From Dyadobacter sandarakinus (GTDB lineage: Bacteria; Bacteroidota; Bacteroidia; Cytophagales; Spirosomataceae): a DNA stretch of 64,000 bases. Shown here piece after piece: positions 8,700-17,986 of the stretch. The position numbers were made by a program, and so were the translations under genes. The notes beneath the pieces are model-generated. The model did no database searches. It saw only the letters and a program-made list of their open reading frames with translations, and was not told where the DNA came from. Positions within the stretch are counted from its first letter, which is position 1. Each line of letters begins with the position of its first letter. Location: positions 310,001 through 374,000 of the forward strand of contig NZ_CP056775.1 of the NCBI RefSeq assembly GCF_016894445.1, written 5' to 3'.

Positions 8700-9806
8700 T
8701 CAGTGCATGACCTTCTGGGTAACGGTGTCGGTACCATTATCGGCCTTGATAAGATAAATGCCGCTTGGAAGACGGGAAAGATCAAAGACTTCGTCCGTAG
8801 CTACTACTGCCGCCTTGGTGTTTGTCTTCCGCAGAATTCTTCCTTTCAGATCAATAAGCTGCATGCTGATTACGGCACGGTTCCGGCTGTATACTTTTGC
8901 ATTTACGTAACTATCGGTCGGATTGGGGTAGGCTTCAATCGAAAGTGAAAGGCCTTGCCCATCCAGGCCCGGATTCGACGTGATGACTCCGCCATCCTCA
9001 GCCGATTCGTAAGGCGGTATTTCCACGGTAGGCCCACCTTTGTCTGTCACAGAAATGGCACCTTCCCGGTAACTTTCCGATATTTTTGCACCATCGCGCC
9101 ATTCATCCACCACAATTGCATAGAGGTAGACACCTACTACTTCGGGTGCCTGCCAGACCAGCTTTTTCTGCGCAGGATCAATCTTGAATATGCCTTTTGC
9201 ACTGATTTCGTTCGGGTACACGTAACCTTTTTCAAGCATGCGCACGCCACAGGTACCCGGCGAAGCACCGCTGAGTCGCTGCACACGTACCGAAACGCTG
9301 TCTGACTCGGTACCCCGCGGGGTAAGATCTACGGAAAATACCTGCCGGATTCCCGCTTCGAAATTGAGATATGGCAATACGGGTGTTGCATTGCTGAACT
9401 TCGTATTAACGATCGTCCACAAAAACATAGGCTTGTTCTGCGAGTTGGTCAGGTTAAGGGAGTTTACCCTGTTGTTCAAAGAAACCGAAACCTGAAACAT
9501 GTCGGCGGATGGAAATGTATGCCGCCCGACATAGTCGCCTACCGCAATGCCGCTGAGCCCGGGAAGATCGGTGTATGACTTACGGGAAAACGTGGCTGTG
9601 TCACCATCACCGAAACAAACGGAAACTAACTGTTGTGAATCAGCAGCGCCTCCTCCGTTTGCCCTGTCAAAGTACACCCTTACGGTAATATCGAAAGTCT
9701 GACCCGACACATGCGACGCAAGTATTTCGCCACCTCTAAGGTGTGTGGCGAGCGCGGCCGGGCCTGATATAAGCAGCAGAAGCAGGAATAGGTAAATAGA
9801 TTTCAT
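8700..9806 (-). CDS. Secreted T9SS cargo protein, function unknown
   Basis: 368 residues with a Sec signal peptide (about 1-20). The mature start THLRGGEI is typical of large surface proteins of gliding Bacteroidota. The middle looks like beta-sandwich repeats with no catalytic motif that I recognise. The last 80 residues form a type A T9SS sorting domain: SIEAYPNPTDSYVNAKVYS, then IDLKGRIL, and an ending SGIYLIKADNGTDTVTQKVM. The protein should cross the outer membrane by type IX secretion. It lies 76 bases downstream of the isoaspartyl peptidase gene on the same strand. Confidence 0.82.
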   Translation of the reverse strand: MKSIYLFLLLLLISGPAALATHLRGGEILASHVSGQTFDITVRVYFDRANGGGAADSQQLVSVCFGDGDTATFSRKSYTDLPGLSGIAVGDYVGRHTFPSADMFQVSVSLNNRVNSLNLTNSQNKPMFLWTIVNTKFSNATPVLPYLNFEAGIRQVFSVDLTPRGTESDSVSVRVQRLSGASPGTCGVRMLEKGYVYPNEISAKGIFKIDPAQKKLVWQAPEVVGVYLYAIVVDEWRDGAKISESYREGAISVTDKGGPTVEIPPYESAEDGGVITSNPGLDGQGLSLSIEAYPNPTDSYVNAKVYSRNRAVISMQLIDLKGRILRKTNTKAAVVATDEVFDLSRLPSGIYLIKADNGTDTVTQKVMH

Positions 9807-9882
9807 ATATACATCGAGTGCCGGTAAGTAACGGTTTTATTATGTTGAAAACGTCGGTGTAAAGGTTATTTGTATCGAAAGG

Positions 9883-10944
9883 TTAGTCTTTATAAATCAG
9901 AATCTCGCTTTTTTCATCACTTTTGATGTAACCGCGGTACATTCCCTCGCTGTTGAATGGCATCGAGATGTTGCCCTGCCTGTCCAGCGCGATCACACCT
10001 CCTTCGCCGCCACGCTCAACCAGCTTTTTCATCACCACCTCTCTGGCAGCTTCATCCAAAGTCATGCCTTTGTATTCCATCAAAGCAGAAATATCGTAAG
10101 CCACCACCGAGCGGATAAAGTACTCGCCATGTCCCGTGGCCGACACTGCGCAGGTATTGTTATTGGCATAAGTACCCGCCCCGATCACCGGAGCATCCCC
10201 GATGCGTCCATAACGTTTGTTGGTCATACCGCCTGTAGAAGTCCCCGCCGCTAGGTTCCCGAAGCGGTCCAGTGCCACGCAGCCTACCGTTCCGTACTTT
10301 TTTCCTTCATCAAAAATCAGGTTTTCAGGCGCATTCATGCCCGACTTAGGGCCTTTTTTCAGTGCTTTCTCGTCTTTGGCATTGTGGTCCAGCTCTGTTT
10401 TCTCCTCTTCCCGGGCTCGCTGCAGAGCCTTGTACCTGCTTTCGGTATAAAAGTAGGAGGGATCCACGATTTCCAGCCCTTTTTCCCTGGCAAACTCCTC
10501 CGCTCCCCTCCCGGCCATCATCACATGCGGCGATTTTTCCATAACCGCAATCGCAGCACTGATCGGGTTCCGGATCGTGGTCACGCCCGCTATGGATCCT
10601 GCTTTCAGGGATTGGCCTTCCATAACAGAAGCATCCAGCTCGTTTTTGCCCTCGTGCGTAAACACGGCACCTTTTCCCGCATTGAAGAGGGGCGAATCCT
10701 CCATCACGCGGATCGCTGCTTCCACAGCCTGCACGCTCGTGCCACCTTTTTTCAGTACATCATACCCTTTATGCAAAGCCAGCTGCATGCCTTCCCGGTA
10801 GGCTTTTTCTTTCTCCGGCGTCATGTTGGCACGCGTGATTGTACCGGCACCACCATGAATGACAAGCGTGATTTTATCCGAAAAATCCTGTGCAAATGCG
10901 GGCAGCATGGTCATTATGGCAAATAATGTGAACAAGCATTTCAT
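9883..10944 (-). CDS. iaaA: Isoaspartyl peptidase / L-asparaginase (Ntn hydrolase)
   Basis: N-terminal-nucleophile hydrolase that removes isoaspartyl residues and hydrolyses asparagine. The precursor cleaves itself before the nucleophile Thr219 in KYGTVGCVALD; other family motifs are IHGGAG near the start and ATGHGEYFIR after the nucleophile. The linker before the cleavage site is Lys/Glu-rich, as expected for a processed region. A signal peptide (about residues 1-18, ending AFA) sends it to the periplasm. 353 residues is typical of the exported form. Confidence 0.93.
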   Translation of the reverse strand: MKCLFTLFAIMTMLPAFAQDFSDKITLVIHGGAGTITRANMTPEKEKAYREGMQLALHKGYDVLKKGGTSVQAVEAAIRVMEDSPLFNAGKGAVFTHEGKNELDASVMEGQSLKAGSIAGVTTIRNPISAAIAVMEKSPHVMMAGRGAEEFAREKGLEIVDPSYFYTESRYKALQRAREEEKTELDHNAKDEKALKKGPKSGMNAPENLIFDEGKKYGTVGCVALDRFGNLAAGTSTGGMTNKRYGRIGDAPVIGAGTYANNNTCAVSATGHGEYFIRSVVAYDISALMEYKGMTLDEAAREVVMKKLVERGGEGGVIALDRQGNISMPFNSEGMYRGYIKSDEKSEILIYKD

Positions 10945-10969
10945 CCTGGTGTCGAAAAGGTGAGCAAGC

Positions 10970-10977
10970 CAAAACTA
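10970..10977 (-). promoter_or_regulatory. Candidate -7 element for the isoaspartyl peptidase gene
   Basis: Minus-strand TAGTTTTG fits TAnnTTTG 26 bases before the start codon. No clear -33 partner is visible. Confidence 0.35.
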
Positions 10978-11072
10978 GCAACTTTGCGGCTAAAACCATT
11001 GCAGAAAGTAGCGGCGTTTTGGGCAGTTCTTTGTAATTATGCCGCTGCTATTGTCGATCTAAACACTTTTTC

Positions 11073-12926
11073 ATGAAAAAATTTACATGGTGCCTGCTCA
11101 TTCTTCTTGCCTGTATACGGACGCAGGCGCAGGAAACGTCCAACTGGAAATATGTTGAAGGGAAAATTGTCACCGAGTGGGCCGCCAAGGTAGTGCCGGC
11201 CAATGTCCATGCCGAATACCCACGCCCGCAGCTGGTACGGCAGCACTGGTTCAACATCAATGGGCTGTGGGACTATGCTATTTTGCCCAAGGCATCGGGA
11301 GAAACTGTTCCGCCTGCCTTTCAGGGTAAAATCCTGGTACCATTCGCCGTAGAATCTTCCTTGTCGGGAGTGGGTAAAACGGTGGGGAAGGACAGCATCC
11401 TATGGTACCACCGCGTTTTTGATTTTTCATCTAAACTGAAATCACAGCGCGTGCTGCTGCATTTCGGTGCGGTAGACTGGAAGTGTGACGTTTTTGTAAA
11501 TGGGAAACCAGCGGGTACGCACCAGGGAGGCTACGATCCTTTCACCTTTGATATTACTGATTTACTCTCCAAAAAGAAGCAGCAGGAAATCACCGTGAAA
11601 GTATGGGATCCCAGCAGCGATGGTCCGCAGCCGCGCGGCAAGCAGATCAAAAATCCCCACGCCATCTGGTACACGCCGGTGACCGGGATCTGGCAAACCG
11701 TGTGGATTGAAACCGTTGCCGATGCATACATTACCGACCTGCCTTACACAGCCGACATCGACCAGCAGACCCTCAAAATTACGCCGAAAGTAGCGCGGGC
11801 GGCTGCCGGGGATATGGTGAAAATCGTTGCCCTCGACGGACAGACGAAGGTTGCCGAACAGTCGTGTGCGCCCGGAAGCGAATGCACGCTCAGCATTGCA
11901 AATGCAAAGTTGTGGTCACCTGAAAATCCGTTTCTGTACGACCTGATGGTGACGGTAACCCGCGGTGGAAAAGTGGTGGATGAGGCTAAAAGTTACTTTG
12001 CCATGCGCAAGATCAGCATGCAGGCTGATGCTGCGGGCATTCAGCGTATGATGCTCAACAACAAGTTTCTATTTCAGTATGGCCCCCTCGACCAGGGCTG
12101 GTGGCCTGACGGCCTTTATACCGCACCGACGGATGAAGCCTTGAAGTTTGACATCATCAAAACGAAAGAAATGGGCTTCAATATGATCCGGAAGCACGTA
12201 AAAGTGGAGCCTGCACGCTGGTACCGGTACTGCGACGAGCTGGGTATGCTTGTATGGCAGGATATGCCAAGCGGCGATCTCGGCAACGAGTGGAACCCAC
12301 ACCCGGGTATCACCGGCAATGAAAGCGAGCAGCAGCGCACGCCGGAATCAGAAAATATCTATAAAACAGAGTGGAAGGCGATCATGGATGCCAACAGGCA
12401 TTTTCCTTCAATTGTAGTGTGGGTACCTTTCAATGAGGCATGGGGCCAGTTTAAAACCACCGAAATCACAGAATGGACTATGCAGTATGATCCGACCCGG
12501 CTTGTAAACAGTGCGAGCGGCGGTAACTTTTTTCCGACCGGCCATATTGTGGATTTACATAATTACCCGGCCCCTGCCATGCCGCGACCCGATTTGTTTG
12601 GTGCCAAGCAGGTGATTGTACTGGGGGAATTCGGCGGGCTCGGACTGCCGGTAAACGATCATACATGGCAGCAAAAAGACAACTGGGGTTATCAGACATT
12701 CAAGAATCCGGAAGAGCTGTATGCCCGGTACGAAACCTTCATTAAGAGGTTTGAGCCACTGATCAGAAAAGGGCTTTCGGCCGCAGTTTACACCCAAACG
12801 ACAGACGTGGAAGTGGAGACGAACGGGCTTATGACTTATGACCGGAAGGTGATCAAGTTTCCGGAGGCAAAACTGAAAGAAATACATTCGAAGCTGTACA
12901 ATCCTGCATTTGTCCAGTTCAAGTAA
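11073..12926 (+). CDS. Glycoside hydrolase family 2 enzyme
   Basis: 617 residues with a signal peptide (about 1-19, ending TQA). Three-part GH2 layout: jelly-roll sugar-binding domain (about 45-200, with HRVFDFSSKLKSQRVLLHFG and DVFVNGKPAGTHQGGYDPF), immunoglobulin-like domain (about 205-300) and a TIM barrel to the end. The acid/base is Glu455 in WVPFNEAWGQF and the nucleophile is Glu519 in VLGEFGG. Members cleave beta-galactosides, beta-glucuronides or beta-mannosides; specificity cannot be fixed here. The gene is monocistronic, ending at a strong terminator, and is divergent from the isoaspartyl peptidase gene. Confidence 0.9.
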   Translation: MKKFTWCLLILLACIRTQAQETSNWKYVEGKIVTEWAAKVVPANVHAEYPRPQLVRQHWFNINGLWDYAILPKASGETVPPAFQGKILVPFAVESSLSGVGKTVGKDSILWYHRVFDFSSKLKSQRVLLHFGAVDWKCDVFVNGKPAGTHQGGYDPFTFDITDLLSKKKQQEITVKVWDPSSDGPQPRGKQIKNPHAIWYTPVTGIWQTVWIETVADAYITDLPYTADIDQQTLKITPKVARAAAGDMVKIVALDGQTKVAEQSCAPGSECTLSIANAKLWSPENPFLYDLMVTVTRGGKVVDEAKSYFAMRKISMQADAAGIQRMMLNNKFLFQYGPLDQGWWPDGLYTAPTDEALKFDIIKTKEMGFNMIRKHVKVEPARWYRYCDELGMLVWQDMPSGDLGNEWNPHPGITGNESEQQRTPESENIYKTEWKAIMDANRHFPSIVVWVPFNEAWGQFKTTEITEWTMQYDPTRLVNSASGGNFFPTGHIVDLHNYPAPAMPRPDLFGAKQVIVLGEFGGLGLPVNDHTWQQKDNWGYQTFKNPEELYARYETFIKRFEPLIRKGLSAAVYTQTTDVEVETNGLMTYDRKVIKFPEAKLKEIHSKLYNPAFVQFK

Positions 12927-12934
12927 AAAAGAAG

Positions 12935-12961
12935 CGTCCCGGATAGCTCCGGGACGTTTTT
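12935..12961. terminator. Bidirectional terminator between GH2 and malic enzyme
   Basis: Nine-bp GC-rich perfect stem (12935-12943 with 12948-12956), four-base loop, T-run on the plus side and A-run on the left. It sits in the 41-bp gap between convergent genes. Confidence 0.85.
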
Positions 12962-12967
12962 GCTTTC

Positions 12968-15238
12968 TTACATCTTCATTTGTGCCTCTACGACGGCAAT
13001 TGCAACCATATTCACAATCTCGCGTACCGAGCTGCCCAGCTGCAGTACGTGTACGGGTTTTTTCAATCCCAGCAGGATAGGTCCGATCGTTTCCAGCTCG
13101 GCTACCTCTTTCAGAAGGTTATAGGCAATGTTACTCGCCGAAAGATTGGGGAATATAAGCGTATTGGCGCCACCTTCAACCAGGTCGCTGAATGGATGAT
13201 TCTCTTTCAGCAGTGTTGTATTGAAGGCAAGGTGAGCCTGGATTTCGCCCTCTACGGTCATCGACGGGTTTCTCTTTTTGAGAATAGCTGTCGCCTCGCG
13301 CATCTTTTCGGCATCTTCTCCGCCTGCACTGCCATAGTTGGCATAAGTAACCAGCGCAATCCGCGGCTGAATGTTGAAACTCTCGACCGCTTTCGCAGTC
13401 AGCTCGGTAATTTCAACAATATCATTTACGGATGGGTTAAGGTTCACAGTGGTATCCGAGAAAAAAAGCGGCCCTTTGGGCGTGAGAAGGATATACATAC
13501 CCGCCACCTTGTTGACACCTTCCTGTTTTCCGATCACATGCAAGGCCGGGCGGATCGTATCCGGGTAGGTCCTCGTCAAACCGGAAATGAGCGCCTCCGC
13601 TTCTCCGTTTTCCACCATCATTGCGCCATAGTAGTTTTTAAACAGCATGGTACGACGGGCTTCAATGGGGGTTAATCCCTTTCGTTTCCGCTTGTCATAT
13701 AGCAGGGTTGCGTATTTTTCTACCATTTGCTCACTTTCCGATGCGCGCGGATCAATGATGGTGACATCACCGAGGTCAAGCTGGCTTTCACTGATCAGGT
13801 GCTGAATCGCATCTTTTCCACCCAGCAGAATCGGTACAGCAATGCCTTCGTCACGTACCTGCTGCGCTGCCCGCAATACCTGAATGTTTTCAGCATCTGC
13901 AAATACAACTCTCTTGGGCGCGAGTTTGGCTTTACTAAGAATCACCCGGGAGATCTGCTCATTGCGACCGAGACGGCCCGACAATTCCTGCTCATAGGCA
14001 TCCCAGTCCGTAATCACCTTGCGGGCTACGCCGGTGTCAATCGCAGCACGGGCTACTGCAGGTGCCACTGTGGTAAGCAGGCGCGGGTCTACGGGTTTGG
14101 GTATGATGTAATTTTTTCCGAACACAATGTTCGTTTCATTGTAAGCCAGGTTGACGATATCCGGAACTGGCTTTTTGGCCAGATCTGCCAGCGCGTGTAC
14201 GGCAGCCAGCTTCATTTCTTCGTTAATTTCCGTAGCACGAACATCCAGCGCACCCCTGAAAATGTAGGGAAAACCCAGTACGTTGTTGACCTGATTGGGA
14301 TAATCCGAGCGGCCGGTAGCCATGATCACGTCCTCCCTTGCTTCCACAGCGTCGGGGTAGGGGATTTCGGGATTGGGATTCGCCATAGCCAGTACGATGG
14401 GATCTTTGGCCATCGACTTCACCATATTCTTGGAAACAATATCGGCAGTGGAGAGGCCCAGGAACAAATCGGCACCTTTCATGGCATCTTCGAGCGACTC
14501 GTAAGCAACATCCGTAGCGAACTGCTTTTTCATTTCACCGAGATCTGTACGACCATTGTGAATATGTCCTTTCGTATCGAACATTGCCACATTTTTTGGA
14601 TTTACACCCAATGAAAGGTACAGTTTGGTACACGAAACTGCCGATGCACCCGCGCCGGAAACAACCACGCGGATATCGCCGATCTGCTTGTTAACAAGTT
14701 CCAGTGCATTGAGCATGGCTGCGGCGCTGATGATGGCAGTACCATGCTGGTCGTCGTGCATGACGGGAATATTCAGCTCTTTTTTGAGCCGCGACTCGAT
14801 TTCAAAGCATTCGGGAGCCTTGATATCTTCGAGGTTTACACCGCCGAATGTAGGTTCGAGAATTTTGACGGTACGCACAAACTCGTCCACGTCTTTGGTA
14901 TTAAGCTCTATATCAAATACGTCGATATCTGCATATATCTTGAAGAGCAATCCTTTTCCTTCCATCACCGGCTTGGAAGCCTCAGGTCCTATATCACCCA
15001 GGCCCAGTACGGCCGTACCATTGCTGATCACTGCTACCAGATTTCCTTTGGCAGTGTAAATGTATGCGTCTTCAATATTTTCAGCTATTTCAAGGCAGGG
15101 CTCGGCTACACCGGGCGAGTAGGCTAATGTGAGGTCTCTTTGTGTGCTGGTCTCTTTGGTAGGGATCACCTGGATTTTGCCGGGCCTCCCTTTGGAATGG
15201 TAGTACAGGGCATCCTCTTTCCTGATCTTTTTGTTCAT
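12968..15238 (-). CDS. maeB: NADP-dependent malic enzyme with phosphotransacetylase-like domain
   Basis: 756 residues. Converts malate to pyruvate, CO2 and NADPH. The malic-enzyme part covers about residues 1-425: LTLAYSPGVAEPCLEI, the metal and substrate region GLGDIGPEASKPVMEGK, HDDQHGTA and the Rossmann motif VVSGAGASAVSC. The C-terminal 330 residues resemble phosphate acetyltransferase and act as a regulatory module in MaeB enzymes of this size. Neighbours are unrelated. It could be read as NAD-dependent, but the MaeB layout favours NADP. Confidence 0.95.
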   Translation of the reverse strand: MNKKIRKEDALYYHSKGRPGKIQVIPTKETSTQRDLTLAYSPGVAEPCLEIAENIEDAYIYTAKGNLVAVISNGTAVLGLGDIGPEASKPVMEGKGLLFKIYADIDVFDIELNTKDVDEFVRTVKILEPTFGGVNLEDIKAPECFEIESRLKKELNIPVMHDDQHGTAIISAAAMLNALELVNKQIGDIRVVVSGAGASAVSCTKLYLSLGVNPKNVAMFDTKGHIHNGRTDLGEMKKQFATDVAYESLEDAMKGADLFLGLSTADIVSKNMVKSMAKDPIVLAMANPNPEIPYPDAVEAREDVIMATGRSDYPNQVNNVLGFPYIFRGALDVRATEINEEMKLAAVHALADLAKKPVPDIVNLAYNETNIVFGKNYIIPKPVDPRLLTTVAPAVARAAIDTGVARKVITDWDAYEQELSGRLGRNEQISRVILSKAKLAPKRVVFADAENIQVLRAAQQVRDEGIAVPILLGGKDAIQHLISESQLDLGDVTIIDPRASESEQMVEKYATLLYDKRKRKGLTPIEARRTMLFKNYYGAMMVENGEAEALISGLTRTYPDTIRPALHVIGKQEGVNKVAGMYILLTPKGPLFFSDTTVNLNPSVNDIVEITELTAKAVESFNIQPRIALVTYANYGSAGGEDAEKMREATAILKKRNPSMTVEGEIQAHLAFNTTLLKENHPFSDLVEGGANTLIFPNLSASNIAYNLLKEVAELETIGPILLGLKKPVHVLQLGSSVREIVNMVAIAVVEAQMKM

Positions 15239-15332
15239 ACATCATAGACGATTAGTTCGTGGCTAAGGTACAAACATTCATTCCAACGCAAACTGACGCG
15301 TTGCATTTTCACAGGAAATCAGGGTAGAAATC

Positions 15333-16541
15333 TTACAATTCCCGCAGGATTTTGCCGGGACCGGAAAGGTCATCATCGTTAAAAGAAGGACTTTTTACAA
15401 GTTTCTTCACTGCCTTGCCCGTGCTGATCCTTCTTTTAAGCATATGCGCCACGATCATGTAAACACCAAACATACCGATGTAGATATACAGCGAGGCGGT
15501 ATTGGTAATGTCCCCGTGAAAAATGAAAAACAACGTAGTATTGACAATCGTGACCATCCACAGCACAAACGACGCCCAGAAATGGTTGAGACCGTTGTCG
15601 ATGAGAATGTGATGCATATGATTCCGGTCGGCTACGAATGGTGAGCCGCCTTTGAAAATGCGAACAATAAATACGCGCAATGTATCAAAGATGGGTACGA
15701 TCAGCAGTACCATCACGATGATCGGCGCATTGAAATACGCACTGGTATCATGCAGGTAGCCCACGTTCAGAGACAGGAACTCAACTGAAAAGATGGAAAG
15801 CAGGTAACCTACAATGAGCGAACCGGTGTCGCCCATGAAGATTTTGCTGGTTTTTGAAAAGTTGAACCGCAAAAATCCCAGCAGTGACCCTGACATCGCA
15901 AAAGAAAGACATCCGAATGAAAAATGGTCATTGAGAATGAACCAGATCCCGAACCCGACACCCGCAATCAGGCTGATCCCGCCTGCAAGCCCGTCAATGC
16001 CGTCGATCAGGTTAATGGCATTAATAATGGCAATGAATATAAAAACGGTAAGCGGGATGCTTATAAAATCAGAAACATCGTGAATGCCGAAAATGCCGTA
16101 AAAATTGTCCACCTTGAAATTGCCCATAGCCACCAGGATCAGTGAGGCAAAAATCTGGATAATGAGCTTTTTGGTAGGATCCACAGCCAGGATATCATCC
16201 TTGATCCCGAGGAAAAACAAGATAATAATACCGGTCATCGACAGGCTGATCAGGTTGGAATCCAGGATGTTTTCAGAATGGGGCCAGAGGAAATAGGCGA
16301 TCAGGGTGGAGGCAAAAATTGCAATGCCGCCCAGGGTAGGTGTTTCGGTCTCGTGAGAGCTCCGGAAGCCGGGCTTGGCGGTAAGGTGCAACAGGTTGGA
16401 AAGATTAATAATAATGGGGATAGAAATGATCGACAGGAAGCAGGCAATCAGGAATGACAGGATACACTGGTAAATGTCATGGTGAATGAAGCTGCCGGCA
16501 TTTCCGTCGCTCAAAATCTGAAGTGGTAATGTTAAATCCAT
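15333..16541 (-). CDS. WecA/MraY-type undecaprenyl-phosphate sugar-1-phosphate transferase
   Basis: 402-residue membrane enzyme with about ten hydrophobic segments. It attaches a sugar 1-phosphate, probably GlcNAc, to undecaprenyl phosphate and so starts a surface polysaccharide. The family aspartate motifs are present: GIKDD, NLIDGIDGLAGG, FMGDTGSL and the cytoplasmic RNHMHH near residue 315. It lies 138 bases downstream of the glycosyltransferase operon on the same strand, so it is a good candidate for the initiating enzyme of that pathway, although it could have its own promoter. MraY is ruled out by the C-terminal sequence and the absence of murein genes nearby. Confidence 0.88.
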   Translation of the reverse strand: MDLTLPLQILSDGNAGSFIHHDIYQCILSFLIACFLSIISIPIIINLSNLLHLTAKPGFRSSHETETPTLGGIAIFASTLIAYFLWPHSENILDSNLISLSMTGIIILFFLGIKDDILAVDPTKKLIIQIFASLILVAMGNFKVDNFYGIFGIHDVSDFISIPLTVFIFIAIINAINLIDGIDGLAGGISLIAGVGFGIWFILNDHFSFGCLSFAMSGSLLGFLRFNFSKTSKIFMGDTGSLIVGYLLSIFSVEFLSLNVGYLHDTSAYFNAPIIVMVLLIVPIFDTLRVFIVRIFKGGSPFVADRNHMHHILIDNGLNHFWASFVLWMVTIVNTTLFFIFHGDITNTASLYIYIGMFGVYMIVAHMLKRRISTGKAVKKLVKSPSFNDDDLSGPGKILREL

Positions 16542-16679
16542 AGTGTCTGCACGATATTTAGGTCAATAGAACGTGATAGAGGAAATGGGGTTCAAGAGCT
16601 TAAATATACTTTAATATTTGAAAACAAAAATTGCGCTTGTAGAAATAGTTATTGACAGGCTACCTGCCTCAAAACCAGG

Positions 16680-17423
16680 CTAAAAAAACTGGGTAACTTT
16701 TCGCAGCGGCTTTAACAGCAAGGTATAAAAACGCGGTTTCAAATCATTGATCAGCCATGCTTTCTGATCATTCCGGTTGGCCGCAATCCGGTTCTTCAGC
16801 GTACTGTTGCTTACACCTCCGACCCGCATTTTGACGAGCACTTTGGGCAGGTAAGCTACCGAAATCCCGGCTTTGTGCACCACTCTCAGCATAAATTCAT
16901 AATCCGCCGCACTGCCCAGGTCCAGCCTGAATGATCCCCATTTTTCATACACTTCCCTTTTTACAAAGAATGCAGGATGAGGAGGCATCCAGCCGTTCAG
17001 GAAGGCACCGGGCTTGTATACGCCCGACTTCCAGTTTCTTTTGATTTTATCTTCCTGAAAAAAATCCACGTACTGCAGGTCACCGTAACAACCCTGTACA
17101 TTCTTTTCCTCCATCAGCCCGGTCACTTCCGAAAGTATTGAGCTCCCTGCGTAAAAGTCATCCGCATTCAGGATCCCTATGATGGTACCCGTTGCTAATT
17201 TTATGCCTTTGTTCATCCCGTCGTATATGCCCCGGTCGGGTTCGCTGATAAACCGGGTAATTTTGTCACCGTAAGATACAACAATCTGCTGGGTACCGTC
17301 GGTGCTGTTTCCGTCCACGATAATGTACTCCACCTCCGGGTGATCCTGCATCAATACCGAGTCGATGCATTGCCGGATGGTGCTGGCTCCATTGTAGACG
17401 ACGGTGATAATACTGACTTTCAA
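16680..17423 (-). CDS. Family 2 glycosyltransferase
   Basis: 247 residues with a GT-A fold. The opening MKVSIITVVYNGASTIRQCI, the VDGNSTDGT nucleotide-binding segment and the LNADD (DxD-type) motif are all present, as is the downstream WMPPHPAFFVKREVYEKWG typical of transferases related to WcaA/WcaE. It is a soluble or membrane-associated cytoplasmic enzyme adding one sugar to a lipid-linked glycan. Its start overlaps the stop of the acetyltransferase by four bases (ATGA), so the two are translationally coupled. It is the last gene of the tight operon. Confidence 0.9.
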   Translation of the reverse strand: MKVSIITVVYNGASTIRQCIDSVLMQDHPEVEYIIVDGNSTDGTQQIVVSYGDKITRFISEPDRGIYDGMNKGIKLATGTIIGILNADDFYAGSSILSEVTGLMEEKNVQGCYGDLQYVDFFQEDKIKRNWKSGVYKPGAFLNGWMPPHPAFFVKREVYEKWGSFRLDLGSAADYEFMLRVVHKAGISVAYLPKVLVKMRVGGVSNSTLKNRIAANRNDQKAWLINDLKPRFYTLLLKPLRKVTQFF

Positions 17424-17986
17424 GGCTTCAATATTCTTGTTTTGACAATGTTAGCTGGATTTCCCTGGTAAATGCCGTAGGGTTCGAGGTTTTTTGAGGC
17501 TACCGATCCCACCGTCAGCACAGCGTGCGTACCCACGGTTACTCCCGGACAAACCGTGGCCCGGGCACCAATCCAGGCTCCTTTGGCAATGGTGATCGGG
17601 CGGGTAATGAGGTCGAAAGCAGGTCGGGTGTAGTCATGGTTTCCGGTGAGGAGCATACATCCCTGCGAGAGGCATACATCTGATTCCAATATCACCATAG
17701 TGAGGTTGTCGATCCACACCTTTTCACCTATCCAGCAGTCATTCCCGATCCTTAAAAACCAGGGATATTTGATGTTCACAGCGGGCTTGATGACAACCCC
17801 TCTGCCAATTTTAGCCCCGAATAACCTCAATATAAAATGCTTGAATGCATTGGGGTAAAGCATGCGGGTATTGATAAATAGTCTGCCGGCAACATACCAT
17901 GCCAGCAGTTTCAGCTTACTGCCCGGCCGGTACCAGCCATTGTTATAGGCGGACAGACTGGTTTGGGTTTGTGAGGTCTTTTCCAT
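17420..17986 (-). CDS. WcaF-type polysaccharide O-acetyltransferase
   Basis: 188 residues of left-handed beta-helix acetyltransferase. Hexapeptide repeats run from GAKIGRGVVIKPAVNI through IGNDCWIGEKVWID to GAWIGARATVCPGVTVG, with the catalytic His in LLTGNHDY. The family acetylates sugars of colanic-acid-like exopolysaccharides using acetyl-CoA. The ATG at 17986 is chosen because it begins the family-typical N-terminus; a longer reading to 18061 would intrude 119 bases into the upstream gene. Even so, the gene overlaps the preceding glycosyltransferase by 44 bases. Confidence 0.87.
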   Translation of the reverse strand: MEKTSQTQTSLSAYNNGWYRPGSKLKLLAWYVAGRLFINTRMLYPNAFKHFILRLFGAKIGRGVVIKPAVNIKYPWFLRIGNDCWIGEKVWIDNLTMVILESDVCLSQGCMLLTGNHDYTRPAFDLITRPITIAKGAWIGARATVCPGVTVGTHAVLTVGSVASKNLEPYGIYQGNPANIVKTRILKP

